64,000 nucleotides of DNA from Catenaria anguillulae PL171 (Eukaryota; Blastocladiomycota; Blastocladiomycetes; Blastocladiales; Catenariaceae), in the NCBI GenBank assembly GCA_002102555.1, contig MCFL01000050.1, positions 109,911 to 173,910 of the forward strand, read 5' to 3'. The position numbers and the translations under genes were made by a program. Of the stretch, positions 11,310-22,739 are shown in pieces. The notes under the pieces were generated by a model. The model was not told the DNA's origin and ran no database searches. It saw only the letters and a list, made by a program, of their open reading frames with translations. Within the stretch, counting starts at the first letter, position 1, and every line of letters begins with the position of its first letter.

Positions 11310-12293
11310 GGCGAATGGTTCAAGATGGGATGGGTTGTTCAGGGCAGGGGATGTGCAGACAGCTTTCAACGGTTGGGCTCAAGGGCGGATCTAGTGAATT
11401 GCATGAGGTTGCATTGGGTCAAGGTCCTGTTTGCTCAGGCATTTGTCGAGGTGAACTGGCAGGCATGATGCTTTCAGTAGCTGAGAACAAAAATAGGGAA
11501 CATCTCGAAGCACACAGACAGTGACGCGTCAACAAAACAAAGGGCTAGTGCGTCCGTCTCCAAGCTGGAAATGTCGAGCGGCGGGATCGAACGAACATAA
11601 GAACAGGATTGAGATGAAGGCGAAGAGGTGAAATAGGTCGGGGGACGCATGTTGGCAAAGCGAATGCCTGGTGGTGGGATGCATCTCCGGTGTTTGGACC
11701 ACCGCGCGCGAATGAAGAAGCCTTCTAGAGCGCGACGAGAGAAGAAGTCGAGAAGGCAGAAGGCGAGAACGTGGCTGGCTCGAGCTCAGTCACAGTCACC
11801 TGGCTCGAGCTCTTTTTCAGTTCAGAGTCTTGTCTTGTCAGCAGACCACAGCCGCCAAGTCGATGGCACCATCAGCCATCAGCCAGCGAATTTCGAAGCT
11901 GAAGGCAAGAATCAATGCACGCTATCCATAGTATTCGCCAAAAAGTACTGTATGAAACTCTGAGCATTTGCCCCGCACCGGCTGCTGCCTTGATCTCCAC
12001 TGCCCGTTTCGTTGTCACCGCCGGTCGTTGCCACTCTGCCTGTTACTCGCCACATTGCGCCGCCCACTGCCGCCGCTCACCAACCACCCACCACGCAAAC
12101 GCAAACGCTCCTTCCAGCCAGCCAGTGGCAGCCCGCACTCGCTCCACCCTTTACCCCCTACAAGCACTTTGCATGCAGGCAGCCAGACTGACGCACATAC
12201 TCGCTCCTGTTGCTGCTGCACACGTGCCTTACCCTGAATCCGTCTTTAGTTATTGATTCATCTGTCCTGCAATCCGAGAAACCTACCCCAAAA
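11310..12293. other. Divergent intergenic region (ODA docking gene / Rab5), no gene seen
   Basis: Nearly 1 kb between opposed start codons. The Rab5 side is C-rich (about 12000-12290), typical of leaders here. No coding frame is supported. Confidence 0.4.
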
Positions 12294-13582
12294 ATGTCTG
12301 CCCCCGCCGCCGCCGCCGCCGCTGCCGCAACTCCCGTCCAGGTCAAGCTCGTACTCCTTGGTGGGTTTCTTCTCTTCACGCCGCCTGCCGATGCCCAAGC
12401 TTTGGCAGTGCCGATCCGGCGCGTCCATCCTACGGGCTAAGCGACCTCTGGCATCTTCTGCCCAACTGACATGCTCATTTACCCATGCCACTTGCCACTT
12501 GAAATCAAATAGGCCAAGGTATGTCCTCGCTTTCGTCGCGCACGTCTTTCCAATGCTCCATGAACTCTCACCGCTCCGTCTCATGCACCTGTCCAATTGA
12601 ATAGCCGCCGTCGGCAAGTCGTCGCTTGTGCTTCGGTTTGTTCGCAACGAGTTCCAAGAGAACCGTGAACCCACCATTGGCGGTGCGCCTTTTGGTTTTG
12701 CTGATGACCTGTTGGTTTCGATGTGCATTGCTGACGCACCCTGACCTTTTACTTCCGATTTTCTTGCTCAGCCGCTTTCCTGACGCAAAAGTGCAAGGTC
12801 GACGACAAGGTGGTCAAGTTTGAGATTTGGGATACAGGTCGGTTTTCATTCTCTCGCCTTTGCTATTTCGTCCATACCTTGTGCTTCCATCATCATGATT
12901 CCCTTGGCTCGTGGCATGGCCATCAGCTCGTCTCATGCTTGCGCCCAAGCCCGGAAATCGGACCCCACGTTCACTCGTTACGCAAACACGCAGCATCCCT
13001 CAAACCCTCACACGTTTTTTCCCCATCCATGTCACTCACCTCCCTCAACACCTATGCTCCACCATGACATTTTCCAGCCGGCCAAGAGCGCTTCCACTCG
13101 CTCGCGCCCATGTACTACCGCAACGCCCTCGCCGCCATTGTCGTGTATGACGTGACGTCGGCGCAATCCTTTGACAAGGCCAAGTCGTGGGTCAAGGAGC
13201 TGCAGCTTCAAGGAAACGCAAACATTGTCATTGCACTTGCAGGCAACAAGATTGACTTGGTCAAGTCCGAGGGCGAGAGCGTGCGCGAGGTGGCCGAAGA
13301 CGAAGCCAAGGCATATGCACAGGAAACGGGCCTCTTGTTCTTTGAGACGAGTGCCAAGGACGGGACAGGCGTCGAGACTATTTTCAACGATATTGGTATG
13401 TGGCTTTTCACTCCCCTTTCTCATGTGTATGCGCTACTCACTCGCTCGTCTTGGTCGTGCCCACGTCTCGTATCACAGCCAAGAAGATTCCGTTTGAGCA
13501 GATTCTCGCAAAGAACAATGCACCCCGTCAAGGCGTCAACCTGCACGAGCCGCAGGCGCCTGCACCCAAGGGGTGTTGCTAA
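12294..13582 (+). CDS. RAB5: Rab5-type endosomal small GTPase with a 6-nt micro-exon
   Basis: Six exons (12294-12360, 12513-12518, 12605-12682, 12772-12837, 13078-13395, 13479-13582) give 212 residues. All five introns are phase 1. Exon 2 is only GCCAAG, flanked by AG and GTATGT; without it the P-loop GQAAVGKSS would be one residue pair too short to keep G-x4-GK-S. Further signatures are TIGAAFLTQ (switch I, Rab5-specific), [18 protein letters not shown] (switch II), GNKIDL (G4), ETSAK (G5) and the C-terminal geranylgeranyl motif GCC. Rab5/Vps21 controls homotypic early-endosome fusion and vacuolar sorting. An Ala-rich N-terminus precedes the G domain. The fold and subfamily are certain; exon 2 is inferred from the motif and splice sites. 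Confidence 0.93.
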
Positions 13583-16085
13583 ACTGTGCCGTGCCGTCAG
13601 TCGAGCTGTTTTTTTGTTTTTTTTTTTGTTAAGCTTTGTTGCCGGTTCCTTGTCCTTTTCCCTCCTTTCGATCAAACCCCCGCTCCTCTCTGTCATTTGC
13701 CTGCCCGAGCATTTTCTCTTCATGGCGGATCTCTCCTTCTCTCCCTCCCTTTTTCCTTGATTATGTATTCTCGTTTCTCTCCCGGCTGCGCGTCTCCTCG
13801 CACGGATTCGTATTCGCTCTCCACCCTTCTGATTCGTTGCCTGCCACTCCTTTTGTCGTCTACTGTCGGTCATACGTTTACCGATTCATCTATGTACATT
13901 TGATTCACTGTTGACTGTGGCAAATTGAGTCGTGCATCGTGCACTCGTGCCAAGACTTGTGTTCGCGGTGCTGCTTTCATGGATATCGTGCAAGTGTGCG
14001 CAAATGCAACCATGACTGCGGGCACCTCTGTAAACCAGCTGCGGACAACGTGTGTCTCGACGTGGAGTGATTGGTGTTTGGCTCGCATAAGAGCGGCACG
14101 CTCTGTTTGAGGATTTTCATTGTAGCCGCCGACGCTGACGAGCCCATTCCCGTGTTGGGCACAGCGGCAATCGGCAGGAACCGCCCGCGTCGCCGTACAT
14201 ACTGTACCCACCATCCACGCCGTGAATTCCTGCCTCATGCTTGTATGTACGTAGGCCGCCGACAATATGGTCCGCCAAGGGATTGACATAGACGGTAGCG
14301 TAGGTGCCTACCCGCCGCCGACGGACGATGAACAATCAATGGGGCGCGACATACCCCGTTAGCTTTGTAGGCACAGATGGTGTTTGGGGGTCAAGAACGG
14401 GAGAAGGAGAAGAGAGCGTTGCTGACGGGTGTCGACGCGATCAGGCACGGTAGGTGTGGAGAAACGAGGCGAGGGTCGGAAACGGTAAATGTCACATGTC
14501 GCGAGAGCGAGGGGCATGAAGTTAATGAAATTTGACGGCATATGGGTCATGTGAAGTCGGAACCGGGAACTGACAGCAGCTTTGTCAGTTCATTTATATA
14601 ATATGCAACAACGTATAAAACAGAGCGTTGGTACATACAGGTCTAGCTTCCGTGAGCTCGACGCGATGCTCCCGGAACGCAGCCCGGAACGAGTCGGAGC
14701 GCAATTCGTTTGCGACTCTGCGGTTCAAGCATAGCGCCAATTAGACGGACGGGCGGAGCGTGACCTATCCAAACACATGTGCCTCATGTGTTGAGTGGGG
14801 AACGAACTTGGCGACAATGAGAAAACGTCGCGATCTTGGTCGTAGCGGCAAATGTACAGCTCGGCCGCTTGGCCGATAACATGAGTAGGTAGCAGAAAGT
14901 CAGTGGAGCACAGGTCAAGAGGCAGGTAGCGAGCGTCCTGTTTGGCCCGCCCGTCAATCTGTACACGGCCAGTCTCGCGACGCCGCCGTCAATGACCGAG
15001 AGCGCGTCAACATCCAAACCGTTCCGCAACCTCCTTTCGCGTTGAGACATGCGGTCGGAACGGAACGGGGACCGAGCGGCGCAACATGCATGCACATATA
15101 CCCGCCACTTGCATTCCAATGAGCCGGGACAGGCGGACGTCAATGCCACCCACAATGATCCGCGCGATAATGTGGAGTTAAAGATTGTGATCAGCCGTGT
15201 TCCTTGTCTCATGTTGTTGCCTGTTTGAGCAAAGGGCGCGTTGAGGCTCATTCCGGGTGATCATTCCGCTCCAGCAGATCCATTGTTCCGACGCGCTTCC
15301 CTGCAGTTTCCGACGGGTCCCGTCCCTTTCCATCTGAGCAAGCCTCGATCGCATCAGTTTGTTGTTTGGTGTGCCTTTTCATCAAGTGTGTCAACGAAGG
15401 GCCTGGTTCCTATCAGTCGTTGATAAGGGCTCGAGGGCACATGAGTGGCAGGGGCTGTGCACCATGAGAGGCGCAGAACTGGTAAGAAAGGATGCGTCAT
15501 TGTTGCTTGGGCAACGTTGGTGAGGCCAAAGGTCGGAACGAGGAAGCGAAAGTTGCCGATGTTTTGTTGATGTGGGCGGCCTCAAAAGAGCATGGTGCAT
15601 GAGTGCGACGTCTGACGTTGAATGTGCTCACAGCTTCCACACCCGCATTCCTCATGTCGCTCGCTCACGACCAGTGCCACCAGAAAAAGTATAAAACCAA
15701 AGCGATCCCCCATAGTTGGAAAGTTTACAAACCCGCTTTCCTTGACCGTAGTGCTTGGTTGAACGTCTATTCCCTTCGATTTCAAGCTCCAAACCCATCC
15801 CAATCCATTCGACCCCACTCCCGCATCCATCCCATCCTGCTCCCAACGTCTTGCGTCCGCAACCAAGCAGTATCTTGCTAGTTTCCAACTGGTCTCGCAC
15901 ACACTGTTGTCGTCGTCGTTGTCTTTTCTGTCCATTATTCCGCTCCTTTCTTGCGTGTGTGTGTGTGTGTGTGATTTGTTGGATTCTCGCCCCGTGTTCC
16001 CCTTGATTCCCACCCCCACCCACTTCTCCCGCCCGCCCACCCCCTCCCAATTCCAAATACAAGCGTTGCATCGTGAGACATCATC
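13583..16085. other. 2.5-kb region without a supported gene
   Basis: The first ~300 bp are the Rab5 3' UTR (T-rich). Frames at 13870-14290 and 14784-15251 (-) have no coding character, conserved motif or partner exon. A TATA-like AT stretch lies at ~14595-14605. A (TG)n repeat is at about 15956-15972, and the last 300 bp are the C-rich leader of the next gene. Confidence 0.4.
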
Positions 16086-17954
16086 ATGTTGCGCGTCCCC
16101 TCCCACTCCAGCTCCAGCTCCACCTACAGGTCACCAGCGGCACCCGTGTCGACCTCGTTTGCCATCCCTTCCTCTTGTGCATCCTCAACGCATTCCATCT
16201 CGCCAGCCATGTCTGTGTCATCCGTTTCCACATCCAGCTCCTCGTCGTCATCATCCACGAGCAACTCGTCCACATCGGCGACTGGGCCTCGGTACGTGAC
16301 GCACGCCGTGCTTGCTCGCGGGCCAAACTCGGCCGCAGCCGCACTGGCCATTGTCTCGATGGGCGACATTGTGCTCGCACGGTCGCCCGCCGGGGTCGAG
16401 TATGCCATTGTGCGCTCATTGCTCGTGGACGCGACCGGGTCTGCATGGTTTCGACGGCAGCCATTGGTTGCGCGCGTGGTCAACTCCTCCATGCAATTCT
16501 TCCCCGCGTCTTCCTCATCGTCGCCAAAGCCCTCTTTGTCGTCATCTCGGTCGCCCGCCGCTGGTGCCGCCGCCGATGTTGCTTCCGCGGGCGACTCGGC
16601 AACGTGGGAACCGCTCGGTCTTATTGTGCGTGTCGTGTACTCATCCAAGAATGGCAGTGGCAATCCACCAAGTGTCAACGTGGCCTCTGTTCCCAGCGCA
16701 ACCCGCACGCCGTCGACCCTGGTTCCGCAAAAGCACAGTCCTGCCCAGGTGAGCGCAGCAGTACATGACAAACCATCATCCGCGATGAGAACAGTAGTAG
16801 CAGCCGTAAAGGATGTCGTGCCCGGACTCGGGTCCAAGGGAACCCCTTCCAGTTCGTCTCGCGCCCTAGCGGCTGCCAATGTCTTTTCGTCGTCGTCGTC
16901 GTCGCAGCAGCACCCCCGTCCACCCGTTGCCCGAGGTCACGTGACCCCTGCCCTGCCCATTGCGCTCATGAACCCGACGTTGCGGCGCTTGTCTGGCCTT
17001 GGCCCCGCTGCCTCTGGGCCATCATCCATTGGATCGTCGTCGTCGAGCTCGTCGTCCTTGTCGGGATCCTCATCACCCTCGTCTTCGTCGTCCTCGATCC
17101 CAGCCGACCCAATTTCCCGCTTTCACCCGTATGCCCGCCCATCATCCAACTCGCCCAACTCGACCAATGCCGCGGCTGCTGTCGCCATTGCTGCCGCAGC
17201 CATTCGCCGCTTGCCCACGCCCACGCCGTCGCCGGCATCCGCCCACGATCCGCTCGCCTCGCGCCAAGTCACCACACCTTTGGCCCTCGGCCCGCCCGCC
17301 ATGGTGATCCCAACATCGCCACCGGCAACACCTTCTGCCGGGTCGGCTGCGCTGAGCCGCGCACGCTCGTGGTCGCAGACGCAGGCGGCGCCAACCTCGG
17401 CACTTGCCATGCCGGCCCTCACCGTGGGCAACGGCAACCGCACGCCCGCACTTGTTGTGTCACACGACCGGCCCGTTGCCACCAACCACAAGTCGTCGTC
17501 ACAATCAAGCAGCTCCACTCCATCCATTCCAATCATGGTCAGCTCGCCCGACTCCTCGTCCAACTCGCCGCTCGTCCTGCGACCCACGACCCCACCGCCG
17601 TTCGAGCTCACCGAAGCCGCGCTCTCGGAACCAGCCTCGACGGCCCCGCGGTCACTCACCATGACCATGACCATTGTCGATGCACCCAAGCCGCCCAACA
17701 AGTACACGCGCCCAGCCAACTTTGTGCTGCCACGCATGCCCGCGGCTCCCATTTGCCCGCGCACGTCCGGGCCTGGGTCGTTGGCGTACATTGTGACGAC
17801 GAGCCGCGGGTGCTTGACCGAGATTGCTGAAGCCGTGAGCGCCGAGGAGGAGGAACAGGACCGGGATCAAGATGCCATGGATGTGGATCGCGAGGGAGAT
17901 GAGGCCGCGGCACAGGTGTTGTTGCAGTTGGCGCGGGCGCCGGTGCGGGCATGA
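16086..17954 (+). CDS. Ser/Pro/Ala-rich protein of unknown function
   Basis: A single uninterrupted frame of 622 codons opens at ATG 16086. Ser-rich blocks occupy the N-terminus and much of the middle. A more ordered-looking segment (residues ~66-205) contains SMGDIVLARSPAGVEYAIV and PLGLIVRVVYSSKN, which could be a small beta domain. A second ordered part near residues 530-570 (NFVLPRMPAAPICPRT) is followed by an acidic C-terminus with EEEEQDRDQDAMDVD. I do not recognise a family. The opposing strand also has open frames of 222-251 codons, but they are just the complement of the Ser/Ala codon bias. Confidence 0.7.
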   Translation: MLRVPSHSSSSSTYRSPAAPVSTSFAIPSSCASSTHSISPAMSVSSVSTSSSSSSSSTSNSSTSATGPRYVTHAVLARGPNSAAAALAIVSMGDIVLARSPAGVEYAIVRSLLVDATGSAWFRRQPLVARVVNSSMQFFPASSSSSPKPSLSSSRSPAAGAAADVASAGDSATWEPLGLIVRVVYSSKNGSGNPPSVNVASVPSATRTPSTLVPQKHSPAQVSAAVHDKPSSAMRTVVAAVKDVVPGLGSKGTPSSSSRALAAANVFSSSSSSQQHPRPPVARGHVTPALPIALMNPTLRRLSGLGPAASGPSSIGSSSSSSSSLSGSSSPSSSSSSIPADPISRFHPYARPSSNSPNSTNAAAAVAIAAAAIRRLPTPTPSPASAHDPLASRQVTTPLALGPPAMVIPTSPPATPSAGSAALSRARSWSQTQAAPTSALAMPALTVGNGNRTPALVVSHDRPVATNHKSSSQSSSSTPSIPIMVSSPDSSSNSPLVLRPTTPPPFELTEAALSEPASTAPRSLTMTMTIVDAPKPPNKYTRPANFVLPRMPAAPICPRTSGPGSLAYIVTTSRGCLTEIAEAVSAEEEEQDRDQDAMDVDREGDEAAAQVLLQLARAPVRA

Positions 17955-18422
17955 GATGGATTTGGCCACACACCCTTCGACATTTCTCTTTCTTGTCTCC
18001 TTTCATGTACATATGCGGTGATTACCTCCCTCCCCGTCCCTCCTCCTTTCCATGTCTTGTTTCCCGCACACAAGTCTTGGTTTTGATGCTGGCCGGCCTG
18101 CCTGGCCCTTGACTCTTATTTACCCCCTCCCTTTGTTTGTCTGTCTGCACCACATAGTATGTTTTCACTTTGTTGTTCTTTTCGTTCGTGATATCATTTG
18201 TTATTCAATGCAGAAAGATGTTTACTGCCTGAATTGTTGGTGGATGGGGTCTCCCAGCGCTTCTCTCAGAGTGTTCAGTGAACACCAAGGTTTTGTCTCA
18301 CATGAAAATAGTGAAAATTCCACATATTGCCGAGTCAAAAGTGTACAGCACACACAAAAATCACAATCTAGCTCGGTTTCCTCGTCACCCTCATGCCCCC
18401 CTGCGACAACCGTTTGGCTCAA
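17955..18422. other. Convergent 3' region, no gene seen
   Basis: 468 bp between the stops of the Ser-rich gene (+) and B2 (-). AT-richer and T-rich; presumably two 3' UTRs. Confidence 0.4.
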
Positions 18423-19350
18423 TTACACCCTCGGCTTTGGATTAAACATGTTGGTGTTGCGCCGCCGCCGGCATCCCAACCCAACCACCATGGCAACGAT
18501 AAGCAGAACGGCAAACCCAGCGCCCATGGCTGCGAACGTCATCATACCAAAACCAGCCGTGTCGGAATCACTTGGACCGGTCGAGGCAGCAATGAAGAAT
18601 GCTTGCGGGTCGCCCGAACCGCGTGGAGTTGAAGCAGGGCAGGAAAAGTAGAGGCGAACTGTGAGAAACGACAGTGGTTGAATGTGAGACTGTGCGTTGC
18701 AACATGGACCCGGTGTGTTGTCGGAGCATCATACCGCCCGAGATAAACGATGGATACACAGCCTCGATCCCAGTCAACGCACACCCGGCCGCACTTGACT
18801 CGCTTTGCTTCCACACCCCGTTGCTCTTGACAGACACGGCCGTGGCATTTGCACGACTTGCAGTCGAGTTACCTGCCGCCAGTCCGTCCAACTTGAGCTC
18901 TTTGCCCGCATACCCGAGTGACACAATCGCAAACCGTTCCTTATCCGCTCCCGTCGCCGTCGAATTGACCACGGTGCCCATTCCCACCGTCAAATCCCTG
19001 ATCCCATCCATGGCATCGGGTCCAGCAACCTCGCGGTTCATGGACGTTGTCTCGCGCCACGGCAGGATCAACGCGCCATTGCTGCTGGCATTGATGCCTT
19101 GCGGCTCGTCCGAGTCGGAGCAGTGTGCGGCCAGTCCGTAGGCAATGTTCGGAATAGATTGTGGGTCGGTGCGTGCCTCGAGCGTCAGGCGCGTGATGAG
19201 TTTGCGGCAATGCACTAGGCGGGTTGACAGGCTCGTGCCGAGGATGGGTGTGAGGGCGGAGGGTTGCTCGATGTTGCCGCCGAGGGCAATGAGTCGGGTG
19301 TAGGTCTTGAGCGGGTCGGTCGCGGGGACAATGGGAGAGGCGGACGACAT
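18423..19350 (-). CDS. B2: type-B C-terminally anchored membrane protein (pair 2)
   Basis: Exons 19350-18735 and 18658-18423 join in phase 1 to give 283 residues. The start MSSASPIVPATDPLKTYTRL is nearly the same as in B3. Motifs: LITRLTLEARTDPQ, HCSDSD, AGPDAMDGIRDLTVGMG, FAIVSLGYAGKELKLDG, GVWKQSESSAAGC, then after the intron VRLYFSCPAS. The membrane helix AAMGAGFAVLLIVAMVVGLG and tail RRRRNTNMFNPKPRV match the B1 and B3 tails (basic run, then NT/KT-x-MF). No N-terminal leader. It shares a 561-bp promoter with A2. Confidence 0.88.
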
Positions 19351-19911
19351 TGTTTGTGGTGAAAGTCGTTGGGTGTCGGGGTGTGCATGAGAAAACGTTA
19401 CAGACTTGGTGCAAGAAACGGCGGGCCACGAGGGCCGAGGGTGTGTGATGGTTTTGTACTGATGGTTCCCTACGTTCAATGCAAACTCGATGGCGACATC
19501 TGTCTGCGACGAGGAAAGTGTCGAGAAGAGATTCGGAACTTTCCCCAGCCTTCTTGACAGATCCAAACCTTGTCACATGGAACATGCAAATCATTTACGG
19601 TGTACTGCCTCGACATTCCACGCCACGAAAAGATGGCTCACATGACGGACGGTGCCTTCCTCGAAACTTCTGAGAAGCCCTGTGACCATTCCGCCTGTTC
19701 GGACGTCAGCCATTGCCCCAACCCTAACCTGCCGATGTTGTGTGTGCCAGCTCCACATTGACGAATCGGCATTCAAAAAGCAATGGATACCTCTCAATTT
19801 CAACTCCGTCGCTGACATGACTATTTGTGCTACATACCCCTGTCTCGCGCTGTTCACCTCTCCCAGAATCGCACTCCCGCACTCATCGCGTCCACTGCTC
19901 CACAAATCGCC
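19351..19911. promoter_or_regulatory. Shared divergent promoter of pair 2 (B2/A2)
   Basis: 561 bp between opposed starts. At 19591-19607 the plus strand reads TCATTTACGGTGTACTG, 13 of 17 matches to the element of pairs 1 and 3, in the same orientation relative to B and 241 bp from its ATG. Confidence 0.45.
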
Positions 19912-20751
19912 ATGGCTGCAACAAACCTCAAGACCATTGACCGGCCCAAGCCTTTCGAGTCCACTGGCGGCAAAACCATGCTCGCCATGTGCCCAGGCGA
20001 CTCGTTCGTGACTCGCCTCGACTTTGAAGTCTCGCACTGGATCTCGTCCGACGCCAAAACAAGACAAGGTGTCTTTCGTTCCATGCTCGACGTGGTGGGC
20101 ATCTTTGCTACGTGCTCCGACAAGTCTCCCAAGCAGGCCATTACGTTCCCCAAGAAATTCAATGCGGGTGCGCCCAAGACGCTGTTCCAAGGGCCAGAGT
20201 CTCTCAATGGGATCCGCGACATGGTGGTAAATGGGCAAGTGTCCGTGACGGCCATTGGATACGCCGATGCGCTTGTGGGCGTCATTTCTGGGGATAGCTT
20301 GATGTCGGTGGATGTTTGGAGGCAAGTGGATACCGAGTATGCGCCATGTGTGCTCAAGGGAATCGAGGTGGAACTAAAGGGGATTACAGGTGGAAGTGTG
20401 GAGAAAGGTACAGCCCGTTCTGACTCCAGCCTGGCAATGTTGTCTCGCTCGCGCTGCCGTACTGAACCATGTCACTGACTTTATTAAATTGTATTCCTGT
20501 CAGTTCGCCTGCATTTCAACTGCCCAGCCAATATCACGATTTCCACGCCAACATCCACCTCGCGCACGCGCCCGGCTCCTGGCACCACGATTCCCGCCGT
20601 GCTTATGACTGAAGGCAGCGCAACGTCGGCAGAAGTATCTAGCGGAAACTCGACCATGCTTATGATCGTGATTGGTTCTGCGGGCGGCCTGGTCTTGTTG
20701 GTCATCGGATTTGCCTTGTTTGTACGGAATCGGCGCCAACTGCACAAGTGA
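19912..20751 (+). CDS. A2: type-A C-terminally anchored membrane protein (pair 2)
   Basis: Exons 19912-20407 and 20504-20751 join in phase 1 to give 247 residues. Landmarks: IKTIDRPKPFES, AMCPGDSFVTRLDFEVSHW, TCSDKSPKQAI, NGIRDMVVNG, VTAIGYADALVGV, VWRQVDTEYAPCVLKGIEV, and after the intron VRLHFNCPAN. A Thr/Pro/Ser stalk, a membrane helix (STMLMIVIGSAGGLVLLVIG) and the tail FVRNRRQLHK follow. Much of exon 1 is nearly identical to A3 at the DNA level (for example around 19988-20100 and 24530-24640), pointing to recent duplication or conversion. Confidence 0.88.
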
Positions 20752-21558
20752 GCAGGAGCGGGCGTGGCCATGCTGTGTTGACGTATTTGTCGGGTGGTGT
20801 ATACTTCATATCGAACCAGTTTTGGGATATCCATGTAATGTCGTTATTCTCCTCAGCTGGCTTGCACCAAAGGATTTTTAGGTCTGTCTCACGGTCAGCC
20901 CGCGGTCCGTCGGCTGCGTCTCTGTCACGGCCAGGTTTGTTCGCGCCTTTGCGGCCGAGGACCGATCGACTGGTCGTAGGTTTACATGACAGCAGTCTGA
21001 GGGCACCATTTCAAACATCAACTCTATGCATTTTCTCAATGAACTCATTATGACCAGCATGCACCCGCTCCTCGTCACCATTGGCCGTCGTCCTTCGTCG
21101 ACCTGCCCGCCGCAGCGGCCCACTGAAGATCACTTGAACTGCTCGACGATCCCGACCTTGCATTTGCAACCCCCGGCTCTGAATTCGGCGCGGTCTCCTT
21201 TCTCATTTCATGAGGAATCCGTTGGCGCTGCAGTGAGCGGCATTATTGACCACGTTGAGCGCTCATCGCCGTGCGCACCCACCCAAGCTGGGCTTTTCCT
21301 GGCATTCAATGCTGCCTCCCTCGCCGAATCTTGTGTGTAAGATCACAAGCCAGCGTCGGGGATGATGGGATATCATTTCCATTTCTAATTGGTCCTCCGA
21401 GTGCCTTTTCCTCAGACTTTGCCTCGCTCGTCCTGTCCTCGCTCCGTGACGCTCTCCCGAAATCATGCATCGTCGCATGTCCACTGCAATCAATTCCGCC
21501 ATCACCTCAGATTTCGCCATTGTCTCCGTACGCCGCTGTGCTCGGGTATGCAACGGCG
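20752..21558. other. Intergenic / possible 5' part of next gene
   Basis: About 800 bp with no convincing gene. The frame of the following gene is open back to about 21271 but without an ATG, so an undetected 5' exon could lie here. Confidence 0.3.
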
Positions 21559-22518
21559 ATGGAGCATGCTGACGCCATCCTGATGGCCGCGTCCGACGAT
21601 GTGCTCACAAGCTCGGTCAGTCACATGTTTCCATCGCCAAGAGCAAGGCATGGTACCAAGTCGTTCGGCAATTTGGCCAATGCGGAACGGCCGATGCTGC
21701 TTTTTGATTTGGTGACGGCGTGCTGCCCCGTTCCACATCTCAAGTATCTCAATGTCGGTTTGTCAAAGTACGTACTTTTTACTTTGCCGCAACCGATTTC
21801 GGATCTAGCTTACCATGCGTACAAAACTCAGGACACAGCGCGTGCATCCGGGCGCACTGCCCGACGCAAATGTCGCCGTGACCACCTTGGTCGACGCACT
21901 CAAAAGTGTGCATGACGTTCGGCCGTGGTACGCCACCTCCGTTACATTGGCCGTCTTGTTGTCTGTCCCGTTGCTTACGCTCATGATGTGTGTTTTGCCC
22001 AGTACGCTGGCCGCCACACTGCATGCATCCTCGCATATTGTCAACGACAACCCAACATGGTCGTGGACTGCCGTGCGCGGCAAACTTGCGACCAAGCTTC
22101 GCTTTACGCCAGCTTCGTTTGACGGCGAATCCAGTCTTGGGTTGCCCTTGTATTGCCGGACCGTCGCTCACCAGCATGGTGGTGGGTCACCGCTGTTACC
22201 AGGTGCATTTTCCTTCCCATCTCTTCGTTTGCCCCTCGTCGCACCTAACCAACCTCTCGATTGGCTTCAGATGTCCGCAAACCATCCGCAGCAACCGCTC
22301 GAACTTCAAAATGGCCATCGGCTCAGCTCTCGCTCGTCTACAACTCTGCCTCGGTTGCCGCGAGCGATCTCGCGCAAATGGCCGTTGCGGCCACGCGCAA
22401 GGCACACGCCCAAGCGTTTTTGCATCACTTTCCTTTTGAAATCGGCAACGAGTGGATCCCGGACGCGTGCGAGGCCATGTGGGAGAGTGTTGACGAATAC
22501 CGCGAGTATTTGCAGTAG
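21559..22518 (+). CDS. Unknown protein with one hydrophobic segment, three exons
   Basis: Exons 21559-21767, 21832-22202 and 22271-22518 join in phases 2 and 1 to give 275 residues. Splice sites are AAA|GTACGT, CAG|G, CAG|GTGCAT and CAG|ATG. The start is the first in-frame ATG; the true N-terminus could be upstream. A hydrophobic stretch (SVTLAVLLSVPLLTLMM) lies near residue 105, followed by a soluble C-terminal part ending ACEAMWESVDEYREYLQ. No family recognised. It sits between pairs 2 and 3 of the A/B modules without resembling them. Confidence 0.5.
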
Positions 22519-22739
22519 TTGTAGGTCAGGCATGTGTCATGTGCCGAGCATGCCTGGCAATACGTTCAAGTTGCCAAGTACCAATGGCACTTTTGCTACC
22601 ACAGTGTGTGATGTAAAAAATATGCAAACGACTGATCCATTCGTACAAAATTGAACACATTCTGTAAAGTGACACACTCTGAGAACTTATCACCGAATCT
22701 AAACATCGTATCCGCCGTTCGTTCCACACGCCCAACTCG

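Noticed and set aside
14784-15251. 155-codon minus-strand frame in the gene-poor 13.6-16.1 kb region
   Set aside because: No motif, no helix or strand pattern, no paralogue; looks random.
16124-17791. Two long minus-strand frames (251 and 222 codons)
   Set aside because: Antisense to the Ser-rich gene; acidic/Ala composition mirrors Ser/Ala codons of the plus strand.
21271-21558. N-terminal extension of the unknown gene between pairs 2 and 3
   Set aside because: The frame is open but begins with GTG and has no ATG, so it was left out of the coding model.
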